Assembly: GCF_001424265.1 (NCBI RefSeq)
Contig: NZ_LMOV01000028.1
Span: 174,324 to 238,323, forward strand
Length of the DNA stretch: 64,000 nt
Origin: Acidovorax sp. Leaf160
GTDB taxonomy: Bacteria > Pseudomonadota > Gammaproteobacteria > Burkholderiales > Burkholderiaceae_C
Direction: 5' to 3'
The position numbers and the translations under genes are program-made. Positions within the stretch are counted from its first letter, which is position 1. Each line of letters opens with the position of its first letter. The notes beneath the pieces were generated by a model. The model saw only the letters and a program-made list of their open reading frames with translations. It was not told the origin of the DNA and ran no database searches. Of this stretch, positions 55,536 through 62,931 are shown piece by piece.

Positions 55536-56203
55536 CCCGCGGACAGCAGCCCCGGCAGTTCGGCCATGTCGTCCATCACGTGCCGGGCGCCGGCGGCCCG
55601 CAGCGCCGCGCTGGAATCGTGCCCGTGGGCCGAGGGGCTGTAGCCGACGACCGTGGCGCCCGCCGCCACGCCGGCCGTGACGCCGGTGGCGGAGTCCTCC
55701 ACCACCAGGCAGCGGGCGGGGCCCACGCCGAGGGCGGCGGCCGCTGCCAGGTAGACGTCGGGCGCCGGCTTGGTGCGCGGCATTTCGTGGCCGCTGAACA
55801 CCCGGCCTTCGAAGAACCGTGCCAGGCCGGTCTTGGCCAGTTGCAGTTCCACCTTGGCCCGGTCGGCGCCCGACGCGCAGGCGATGCGGCCCTGCAGCAG
55901 TCCATGCACGGCCGCCACGGCCTGCTCGGCATGGGCGATGGCCTGCAGCTCGGCCTGCAGCGCCTCGTTGCGGCGGGCGTAGAAACGCTCCATCCAGGCG
56001 TCGGTCAGCGGCTGGCCGGTCTCGGCCTCGATGCGGGCGGCTTCCGAGCGCACGGCCTTGCCCAGGAAGATGTGCATGCATTCCGGGAGCGTCATCACCC
56101 AGCCCGACTCGGCCAGCTGGTCGCGCAGCACGCGGTGGGTGATGGGCTCACTGTCCACCAGCACACCATCGCAATCGAACAACACCGCATCAAAGGCCAG
56201 CAT
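55529..56203 (-). CDS. HAD-superfamily phosphatase (beta-phosphoglucomutase/phosphoglycolate type)
   Basis: Hydrolase of 224 residues with nucleophile Asp10 and acid Asp12 (LFDCDGVLVDSEP), motif II in IACASGADRAK, the Lys in RTKPAPDVYLAAA and the acidic motif LVVEDSATGV. The cap domain is of the small helical type. The exact substrate is open. The start at 56203 precedes a conserved first strand; the longer frame from 56293 would pass through the terminator region. The stop codon lies in a dispersed repeat. Confidence 0.9.
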   Translation of the reverse strand: MLAFDAVLFDCDGVLVDSEPITHRVLRDQLAESGWVMTLPECMHIFLGKAVRSEAARIEAETGQPLTDAWMERFYARRNEALQAELQAIAHAEQAVAAVHGLLQGRIACASGADRAKVELQLAKTGLARFFEGRVFSGHEMPRTKPAPDVYLAAAAALGVGPARCLVVEDSATGVTAGVAAGATVVGYSPSAHGHDSSAALRAAGARHVMDDMAELPGLLSAGF

Positions 56204-56295
56204 GAAGACAACTCTTTCTTGAGGAAAGGAGGAAAGGAGGAAGGAAGGACAGCGGCAGGCCAGGGCGCGGGACGCCGAAGGCGCCATCGCCATGG

Positions 56296-56320
56296 AAAAA
56301 GGCGCCCGGGGGCGCCTTTT
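56296..56320. terminator. Bidirectional Rho-independent terminator
   Basis: AAAAGGCGCC (56297-56306) and GGCGCCTTTT (56311-56320) form a perfect 10-bp inverted repeat around CGGG. It serves the leftward lipoprotein gene that ends at 56354. Confidence 0.85.
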
Positions 56321-56353
56321 CTTGCACAGGGGGGAGTATGCCTCGCCCTTCGG

Positions 56354-57400
56354 TCACGGGAAGGTGATGCCCGCCAGCGGATTGCGCAGGTTGGCCGCGT
56401 TGCGCACCGACAGGGTCACCTGCTCGCCGTTGGCACCGACCAGATCGCTGAAGAAGAAGTAGCCCTGGGCCGCGCGGTCGTTCATGGCGGCCGTCAGCTG
56501 CGCGATGGAGGCCTGCGGCGTGGCGGCGCGCACGTCGTATTCCACGGCGCCGTTCTGCGCCGAGCTGCGCTCGAACACCTGCGCCGATGCGTTGCCCTGG
56601 ATCACGAACGCCCCGAGGAACAGCTGCCCCTGTGCGCCCTGGGTGTCCAGGCGCTGGCGCAGCGCATCGGTGGTGCCCACGCCCGAGGGGCCGTCGCCGT
56701 CGATCACCGTGTAGCTGTAGGTGGTCGCCGAGGAATCCTTCATGTAGAGATTGAAGCTGTCGGCTCCGGCCATCAGCGGGCCCACCAGCCGATAGCCGCG
56801 TGCGCCCTGCGCGTTCAGCTGGCTCTGCAAGGCGTCGCGGCTCAGGCCGCCCGAGATGGGCTGCTTTTCATACGAGAACGTGGTGCTGCGCGATGCGTCG
56901 CGCACGGTGAGCGCGGACGGGCTGGAGCCGCCGCCCGTCAGCACCGGCGCCTTGAAGGCGAAGCCGCGCGCGCCCTGCGCGTTGAGCTGAGCCAACAGCG
57001 CGTCGCCCGAGCCCGGCTGTGCCAGGGTTTCGTATTCCAGGCGCGACCCGCCGTGGGCAGTGTCGCTCACATAGAAGTCGCCCTGCTCGGTGCTGGTGGC
57101 GCCCGTGTTGGTGGCCAGGGTGGCGAGGAAGGCGAAGCCGCGCGCGCCCTGCGCATTCAGTGCGGCGAGGGTGGCTGCCCCCGCGGCGGCGGGCGCCTGG
57201 CTGATGTATTGGCCGGTGACGGCAGCGGGCGCGGGCGCCGGCGCGGGGGCCGGTGCGGGAGTGGGGGCAGGCGCGGGGGCAGGGGTCGGTGCCGGCGCAG
57301 GGGCGGAGGAGTCGCCGCCTCCACCACCGCCGCCGCAGGCAGCCAGCGAAGCCAGCAGCGCGAGGGTGGCGGTGCGGCGGGTGAAATCCAGGGGGGTCAT
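56354..57400 (-). CDS. Lipoprotein with five DUF4177-like repeats
   Basis: A 348-residue surface or periplasmic lipoprotein. Lipobox LAAC puts the lipidated residue at Cys22, followed by seven Gly and a Pro-Ala/Pro-Thr linker to about residue 60. Five repeats of about 56 residues follow, each marked by LNAQGARGFAF or a variant at residues 81, 139, 195, 251 and 306. The motif resembles the LNxLGxxGW element of DUF4177 proteins. Repeats 1-3 are near identical at the motif; 4 and 5 diverge. Function unknown. A terminator follows. Confidence 0.72.
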   Translation of the reverse strand: MTPLDFTRRTATLALLASLAACGGGGGGGDSSAPAPAPTPAPAPAPTPAPAPAPAPAPAAVTGQYISQAPAAAGAATLAALNAQGARGFAFLATLATNTGATSTEQGDFYVSDTAHGGSRLEYETLAQPGSGDALLAQLNAQGARGFAFKAPVLTGGGSSPSALTVRDASRSTTFSYEKQPISGGLSRDALQSQLNAQGARGYRLVGPLMAGADSFNLYMKDSSATTYSYTVIDGDGPSGVGTTDALRQRLDTQGAQGQLFLGAFVIQGNASAQVFERSSAQNGAVEYDVRAATPQASIAQLTAAMNDRAAQGYFFFSDLVGANGEQVTLSVRNAANLRNPLAGITFP

Positions 57401-57663
57401 AGGCAGGGATCCATCGAACGAAGAAGCGGAATGATCGAAAGCGATGCGGTCCTGGCGAGCTGCCGTGGCAGGCCGAGGTCAAGGGGCGTGCAGCCCCGTC
57501 GCGCCGCAATCGATGGGCGAGCCCGAATTTCAGTACAGTCCACGCTTTCGCCTCACCCCCCCGCCTTCGGGTATTTGTTACGCGCTGCGCGACAACGGGC
57601 CGGGGCGCGGCGCGCTCCCGACGGGCGGCGCGCCGGGTTTCCCCCTTCCACGACTGGCCCGAA

Positions 57664-58365
57664 TTGACCCCTTCCGACACTGTTTCCGCGCCGTTCCCCG
57701 AGCGCTACGCACTGGTGGTGGACGACCATCCGCTGGTCGCTCGCGGCATGAGCGAATTCCTCCGGCTGCACCCCGGCCTGGAGGACGCGGTGTGCGTTAG
57801 CACCACGCAGGACGCCTTGCGCACGGTGGCGGCCCGGGGTGCGCCCGCGCTGGCGCTGGTGGACTTCTGGCTGGCCGATGGCGTCACCACGCATTTCATC
57901 CGCGACCTGCTGGCGCTGGCGCCGCAGACCCGCGTGCTGATGGTGAGCGGCGACAGCCACCCCGCCCTGCGCGCCAAGGCGCAGGGCAGCGGCGCGCATG
58001 GCTTCGTTCACAAGCAGCAGGAGCCTGCGGTGTTCGCCGCCGCGGCCACGGCGCTGCTGCGCGGCGGCACCTGGTTCGAAGCGGCGCCGGCCGCGGCAGG
58101 CGACACGGCTGCGCCGCCCGCACGCGCGGTGCCGATCACGCCGGCGGAGCTGGGCCTGACGCCCCGGCAGGGACAGATCCTGGCGCTGGTGCTGGAAGGC
58201 CAGCCCAACAAGCACATCGCGGGCCGCCTGAACCTGTCGGAGCACACGGTGAAGGAGCACGTCACCGCCATTCTCGGCAAGCTGGGCGTGCGCAACCGCG
58301 TCGAGGCCATCACGCGGTTGCGCGGCGTGCAACTGGAGCCGGGCGACGAAGCCCGCCTGCGCTGA
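57664..58365 (+). CDS. NarL/LuxR-family response regulator
   Basis: Regulator of 233 residues if started at TTG 57664; no clear ribosome site precedes it, and a later start is not excluded. The receiver has the acidic pair in VVDDHPL, Asp67 (ALVDFWLADG) and Lys117 (FVHKQQE). The LuxR helix-turn-helix is LTPRQGQILALVLEGQPNKH and NLSEHTVKEHVTAILGKLGV. It converges on the hybrid kinase gene, 81 bp apart; the two are probable partners. Confidence 0.87.
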   Translation: MTPSDTVSAPFPERYALVVDDHPLVARGMSEFLRLHPGLEDAVCVSTTQDALRTVAARGAPALALVDFWLADGVTTHFIRDLLALAPQTRVLMVSGDSHPALRAKAQGSGAHGFVHKQQEPAVFAAAATALLRGGTWFEAAPAAAGDTAAPPARAVPITPAELGLTPRQGQILALVLEGQPNKHIAGRLNLSEHTVKEHVTAILGKLGVRNRVEAITRLRGVQLEPGDEARLR

Positions 58366-58446
58366 CCGGGCGTTCCGGCCGCCTGGCGACCCGGGATGCG
58401 ACGCGGGGTGCGACCCGGGATGCGACCAGGGCCGCGCTACACCTTC

Positions 58447-60423
58447 TTACCCATGATTCCCGGGCGCCGCCCTGTGCCCACCCGGCAGCCAGCGCGCCAG
58501 CAGCGCGTGCAGCACGTCGGGCTCGAGCGGTTTGCGCAGCACCAGATACCCGTCGTCTTCGGCCTGCAGCAGCGCGGGCGAGGCGTGCTCGCCCGTGAGC
58601 ATGGCCCCGTGCGTATGCCCGCAGCGCGCCTGCAGGGCCTGCAGCACGGCCAGGCCGCTCTGCCCCGCGCCGAGGCGCTGGTCGCACAAAATGGCATCGG
58701 GCAGCCAGCCGGTGTCGATCAGCGCCAGCGCCTGCGCGCCGCCCGCCGCCACCTGCACCTCCACGCCCCACGACTCCAGCAACTGGCGCAGGGCGGACTG
58801 CACCTGCGGGTCGTCGTCCACCAGCAGGCAGCTGCCGGCAAGCCGCGCCCCTCGCCCGGCGGATGCGCCCGCACCGCCAGCCTCGCCCAGTCGCTCGGCA
58901 GGCCCGGGGGCCGGCACTGCGGCGGGCAGCTGCAGCCAGAAGCAGGACCCCCGCTGGGGTGTGGACTCGAATCCGTAGGTGGCGCCGGTGAGGCGGGCGC
59001 AGCGCGCCACCACGGCCAGGCCCAGCCCGTGGCCTTCGAGGCCGCCCCCCGCCCGGTCGCCCGCGGCCTGCGCGCCATGCTGCACGCCTGCCTCGCCCCG
59101 CGCATACGGCGCATAGATGCGGTCGCGGTCCTGCGGGCTGACGCCGCTGCCGGTGTCCCACACTTCCACGCGCCACTCTCCGCCGCGCCGCCGCGCGCCC
59201 AGCAGCAGGCCGCCCGACCGCGTGTAGCGCAGCGCGTTCTGCGCCAGGTTGAATACCATCTGCCGCAGCAGCGCAGGGTCGGCCCGCACCCAGGCCGGAC
59301 TGCGCCGCGGCAGGAAGATCGCCAGCCGGAGGCCGCGCTGCGTGGCCTCGGGCCGGAACACGGTGGCCACGTCCTCGAACACGGCCGCCAGCGGCACGTC
59401 GCTCTGGCGGGCGGCGAATTCACCCGACTCCAGCCGCGACAGGTCCAGCAGCGCGTTGAACATGAAGTTGAGCGAGCGCACGCAGTCGCGCACGTCGTGC
59501 AGCACCGGGGCCAGTTGCGCGTCGGCATTGCGCTGCAGGGCGGTCTGCACCAGCAGGCCCATGGCGTGCAGCGGCTGGCGCAGGTCATGGCTGGTGGTGG
59601 AGATGAAGCGGTTGCGCTCGGCCAGCGCGCGCTCGGCCTGCTCCTTGGCGAGCCGGTAGCGTTCGGCCAGCCGCAGGCGCTGGCGCTCCTGGTCGATCTG
59701 CTGCTCGACCAGCCGGCGCCCGCCCCAGGCGTGCCGCACGATCACGGCGCCATAGAGCAGCGTGAGCGGCAGCAGATACATCCAGCGCAGGGGAAAGGCC
59801 CAGTACACCGCCGCCACCATGGGCAGGTAGATGCCGCCGAAGAAGCGCCAGAAGATGCCAGGCAGCGGCGCCAGGAAGGTGGCGCTGGAGGCCAGCACCG
59901 CGCACAGCACCATGTAGAGAAAGAGCCGGAATTCGGTGCTGCCGCCCTGCACCGCCACGACCAGCGGCATGGCCCAGCACAGGCCCGCGACCAGCGCGGC
60001 GCGGCGGTAGAGGCGCTGCCAGTGCGCCACGGCGGGCGCATCCACCAGCGGCCGCCGCTGCCGCAGGTCGTGCCGCAGCCAGGCCAGGCCCAGGGTCACC
60101 GCGACGAAGCCGGCCCACCACACCCAGAGCCAGCGGTAGCCCGGAGCGTTGCCGTACATCCAGCACAGCACGCCGGGGATGACCAGCACCGCCATCTCGG
60201 TGGAGCCCCGCTCGGACAGCGACAGCAGCAGGCGCCGCTGCATGGCCAGATCGAGCCGGTCGCCGCCGCCCGGCGCAGCCGGGGAGCCGCGTCCTGGGCT
60301 GTCCGGCAGGCTGTCGGCTTCAGCGCCCGACGCCGCGGGGTCGCCCCACATCGACGCCGACCATTCCGAGGGCCGGGTGTCGTCGTCTTCCCGGCTGGGC
60401 CGGTGGCGCAGGGTCTTCCGCAC
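58447..60423 (-). CDS. Hybrid sensor histidine kinase with C-terminal receiver
   Basis: A 658-residue inner-membrane kinase from a GTG at 60423, or 634 residues from the ATG at 60351. Up to seven helices occupy the N-terminal third. The kinase has the phospho-acceptor His in STTSHDLRQPLHAMG, the N-box FNLAQNALRYT and G2 GHGLGLAVVARCA. A receiver follows, with SCLLVDDDPQV and phospho-acceptor Asp in AILCDQRLGAG. A histidine phosphotransfer domain is absent; the receiver may phosphorelay to or gate the kinase for the adjacent NarL-type regulator. Confidence 0.88.
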   Translation of the reverse strand: MRKTLRHRPSREDDDTRPSEWSASMWGDPAASGAEADSLPDSPGRGSPAAPGGGDRLDLAMQRRLLLSLSERGSTEMAVLVIPGVLCWMYGNAPGYRWLWVWWAGFVAVTLGLAWLRHDLRQRRPLVDAPAVAHWQRLYRRAALVAGLCWAMPLVVAVQGGSTEFRLFLYMVLCAVLASSATFLAPLPGIFWRFFGGIYLPMVAAVYWAFPLRWMYLLPLTLLYGAVIVRHAWGGRRLVEQQIDQERQRLRLAERYRLAKEQAERALAERNRFISTTSHDLRQPLHAMGLLVQTALQRNADAQLAPVLHDVRDCVRSLNFMFNALLDLSRLESGEFAARQSDVPLAAVFEDVATVFRPEATQRGLRLAIFLPRRSPAWVRADPALLRQMVFNLAQNALRYTRSGGLLLGARRRGGEWRVEVWDTGSGVSPQDRDRIYAPYARGEAGVQHGAQAAGDRAGGGLEGHGLGLAVVARCARLTGATYGFESTPQRGSCFWLQLPAAVPAPGPAERLGEAGGAGASAGRGARLAGSCLLVDDDPQVQSALRQLLESWGVEVQVAAGGAQALALIDTGWLPDAILCDQRLGAGQSGLAVLQALQARCGHTHGAMLTGEHASPALLQAEDDGYLVLRKPLEPDVLHALLARWLPGGHRAAPGNHG

Positions 60424-60437
60424 GGCTCGGCCGACGT

Positions 60438-60872
60438 TCAGCGCAGGTCGCCGTCCACGTAGAACCAGCGGCCTTCGGCGCGCACGAACCGGCTGGTTTC
60501 GTGCAGCCGGTGCGCGCGGCCCCCGGCGTCGCGCTGGCGGGCGACGAATTCGACCTCTGCGCGGTCCCCGCCCGTGCTGCGATGGGCCCGCACCTCCAGC
60601 CCCAGCCAGCGGGTGCCGGGGTCGAATTCGATCGACGCCGGCCGCTGCGCGGGCGCCCAGGTGGCCCGCAGGTACGCGGCGTCCTCGCGCACGAAAGCGG
60701 TGTAGCGCGAGCGCATCAGGCTTTCCGCGTCCGGCGCAGGGCATGTGCTGAAGTGGTCCAGGTACCGCCCGCAGCAGCCGGCATACGCCAGCGGTGCGCG
60801 GTCACGCGCACGGCCCTCGGCGCTGGCGGCCAGGCGGCCGCAGGGACAGGAAGCGTGGGGGTCGAAAGGCAT
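60438..60872 (-). CDS. YchJ-family (UPF0225) protein
   Basis: A 144-residue protein with the YchJ cysteine pattern CPCGR near the start and AYAGCCGRYLDH, then ESLMRSRYTAFVREDAAYLR and TWAPAQRP, conserved in the family. Probably a zinc-binding NTF2-like protein; function unknown. The start at 60872 follows a heptamer repeat tract. The stop lies 14 bp before the hybrid kinase start. Confidence 0.9.
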   Translation of the reverse strand: MPFDPHASCPCGRLAASAEGRARDRAPLAYAGCCGRYLDHFSTCPAPDAESLMRSRYTAFVREDAAYLRATWAPAQRPASIEFDPGTRWLGLEVRAHRSTGGDRAEVEFVARQRDAGGRAHRLHETSRFVRAEGRWFYVDGDLR

Positions 60873-60886
60873 GGCAGGGGGCAGGA

Positions 60887-60914
60887 GGCGGAAGGCGGAA
60901 GGCGGAAGGCGGAT
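60887..60914. repeat. Heptamer tandem repeat (GGCGGAA)n
   Basis: Three perfect GGCGGAA units followed by GGCGGAT, 15-42 bp upstream of the YchJ start codon. Length changes would alter promoter or leader spacing. Confidence 0.75.
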
Positions 60915-61135
60915 GGGTAGGGGGGAGTGGCGGGCGGCGGTGGCCCGGCCCAGGCCGGCATTCTTGCAGACGCTCCCTCCACGGGCCGCGAGGGGGCTGC
61001 CTGCTGCAGCCCTGCACGCCGCCATCGGCTGACAGACGCGGCGCCTGCGTTGCTGCCATCATGGCGCTGCCCGGCCGCAGCGCCCGCCGGGCCATGCCCC
61101 GGGGTCGTGCCCTACCCCGCCAGGAGAGTGATGCG

Positions 61136-61612
61136 ATGCTGGAGATGAGCGTGCCGTGGTGGGAATTCATTGTGCGGGGCATCGTGGTCTATGCCTTTCT
61201 GCTCGTCTTCCTGCGCCTGACCGGGCGGCGGCAGACGGGGCAGTTCGCGCCCTTCGACCTGGTGCTGCTGCTGGTGCTGTCGAACGCCGTGCAGAACTCG
61301 ATGAATGCGGGCGACAACTCGCTCGTCGGCGGCCTGATCTCGGCCGCGACGCTGCTGATGTGCCACGTGCTGCTGGCCCATGTGACCTACCGCTTCCCCA
61401 AGCTGGCGCTGCTGGTGGACGGGCAGCCCAAGGAGCTGGTCTGGCAGGGCCGGGTGAACGAGGCGCTGATGCGCCAGCAGCTGCTGTCGCCGGACGACCT
61501 GGCCGCCGCCCTGCGCGCGGGCGGCTGCCGTCACCTGCACGAGGTGGAGAGCGCCACGCTGGAGGTCAACGGGCAGATCACCGTGGTGCTGCGCAAGCGG
61601 GATTCCGAATAG
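61136..61612 (+). CDS. DUF421 (YetF-like) membrane protein
   Basis: A 158-residue protein with two or three N-terminal helices (about 10-30, 40-55, 62-82) and a cytoplasmic DUF421 domain. RLTGRRQTGQFAPFDLVLLL, LSNAVQNSMNAGDNSLVGG and the short GQPKELVWQGRVNEALMRQQ segment are typical. The start at 61136 follows CAGGAG. Function unknown. It faces the leftward acyl-CoA dehydrogenase gene across a dispersed repeat. Confidence 0.87.
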   Translation: MLEMSVPWWEFIVRGIVVYAFLLVFLRLTGRRQTGQFAPFDLVLLLVLSNAVQNSMNAGDNSLVGGLISAATLLMCHVLLAHVTYRFPKLALLVDGQPKELVWQGRVNEALMRQQLLSPDDLAAALRAGGCRHLHEVESATLEVNGQITVVLRKRDSE

Positions 61613-61627
61613 CAGCGCGGGGCGGGC

Positions 61628-61692
61628 GATTCAAAGCCAAATCGGCCCGCAGCGCTTGATTCGCTTGTCTACAATGCTATAAAAAAAATAGC
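61628..61692 (-). repeat. Dispersed repeat copy between DUF421 and dehydrogenase genes
   Basis: Read leftward: GCTATTTTTTTTATAGC, GACAAGCGAATCAAGCGC, TGCGGGCCGATTTGGC. Same order of blocks as the copies at 55473 and 42272. It lies between convergent genes and its T-rich stem-loop could terminate both. Confidence 0.82.
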
Positions 61693-61709
61693 AATCAGGT
61701 CAAATCAGG

Positions 61710-62840
61710 TCAGGCCAGCGCCCGCTGGATGATGATCTTCTGCACGTCGCTCGTGCCCTCGTAGATCTGGCAGACCCGCACATCGCGGTAGATGCGCTCC
61801 ACGGGAAAGTCGTTCACCACGCCGTAGCCACCCAGCGTCTGGATGGCCGCGCTGCAGACGCGCTCGGCCATTTCGCTGGCGAAGAGCTTGGCCATGGCGG
61901 CTTCCTTCAGGCAGGGCCGGCCGGCATCGCGCAGGGCGGCCGCGTGCCAGATGAGCTGGCGCGCCGCCTCGATCTGCGTGGCGCAGTCGGCCAGCCGGAA
62001 GCCCACCGCCTGGTGGTTGAAGATGGGGGTGCCGAAGCTCTCGCGCTCCTTCGAATAGGCCAGCGCCGCCTCGAACGCGCTGCGCGCCATGCCCACGCTC
62101 TGCGCGGCGATGCCGATGCGCCCGCCCTCCAGCGCACCCAGGGCGATCTTGTAGCCCTCGCCCTCGGCGCCGATCAGGTGGTCGGCCGGGATGCGGCAGT
62201 TGTCGAAGTTGATCTGCGCCGTGTCGCTGCTGTGCTGGCCCAGCTTGTCCTCCAGCCGCGCGACCACGTAGCCGGGGGTGCTGGTGGGCACGATGAAGGC
62301 GCTCATGCCCTTCTTGCCGGCGGCCTTGTCGGTCACGGCGATGACGAGGGCGACCTGGCCGTTCTTGCCGCTGGTGATGAACTGCTTGACGCCGTTCAAT
62401 ACGTATTCGTCGCCCTGCTTCACGGCCGTGGTCCGCAGCGCGGAGGCGTCCGAGCCCACATGCGGCTCGGTCAGGCAGAAGGCGCCCAGCATCTCGCCAC
62501 GCGCCAGCGGCGTGAGCCAGTCGCGCTTTTGCTGCGCATTGCCGTAGCGCATCAGGATGGCGTTGACGGGGCAGTTGGTCACGCTGATGGCGGTGCTGGT
62601 GCCGCCGTCGCCCGCCGCGATCTCTTCGAGCACCAGCGCCAGCGTCACGTAGTCGAGCGCGGCGCCGCCGAATTCCTCGGGCACGCAGATGCCGTAGGCG
62701 CCCAGCGCGGCCAGGCCCTGGTGGGCGTCCTTCGGGAAGTGGTGCTCCCGGTCCCAGCGCGCGGCATGGGGCCAGAGTTCTTCCTGTGCGAAGGCGCGCA
62801 CGGCGTCACGGATCATTTCCTGGTCTTGGGTCAGCAGCAT
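61710..62840 (-). CDS. Acyl-CoA dehydrogenase, short-chain type
   Basis: FAD enzyme of 376 residues. It has the FAD signature FCLTEPHVGSDASALRTTA and NGVKQFITSGKNGQVALVIA. The C-terminus ends IYEGTSDVQKIIIQRALA. The catalytic Glu sits in the YEGT motif as in butyryl-CoA dehydrogenases, not in the earlier position used by isovaleryl-CoA dehydrogenase. So it probably acts on short or branched saturated acyl-CoAs but is not the missing LiuA. Start MLLTQDQEMIRD at 62840. Confidence 0.92.
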   Translation of the reverse strand: MLLTQDQEMIRDAVRAFAQEELWPHAARWDREHHFPKDAHQGLAALGAYGICVPEEFGGAALDYVTLALVLEEIAAGDGGTSTAISVTNCPVNAILMRYGNAQQKRDWLTPLARGEMLGAFCLTEPHVGSDASALRTTAVKQGDEYVLNGVKQFITSGKNGQVALVIAVTDKAAGKKGMSAFIVPTSTPGYVVARLEDKLGQHSSDTAQINFDNCRIPADHLIGAEGEGYKIALGALEGGRIGIAAQSVGMARSAFEAALAYSKERESFGTPIFNHQAVGFRLADCATQIEAARQLIWHAAALRDAGRPCLKEAAMAKLFASEMAERVCSAAIQTLGGYGVVNDFPVERIYRDVRVCQIYEGTSDVQKIIIQRALA

Positions 62841-62931
62841 GGTGTGGTCTCGGTGTTGTCTTGGTGGTGGGGAATGGAGGGTTGTCGGGAGGGGGGCACG
62901 GAGGCGGCAGCAGACGGGCTGGGCAGCCCGC

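Noticed and set aside
61710-62840. The missing isovaleryl-CoA dehydrogenase LiuA
   Set aside because: The catalytic Glu is in the YEGT position of short-chain dehydrogenases; isovaleryl-CoA dehydrogenases lack Glu there.
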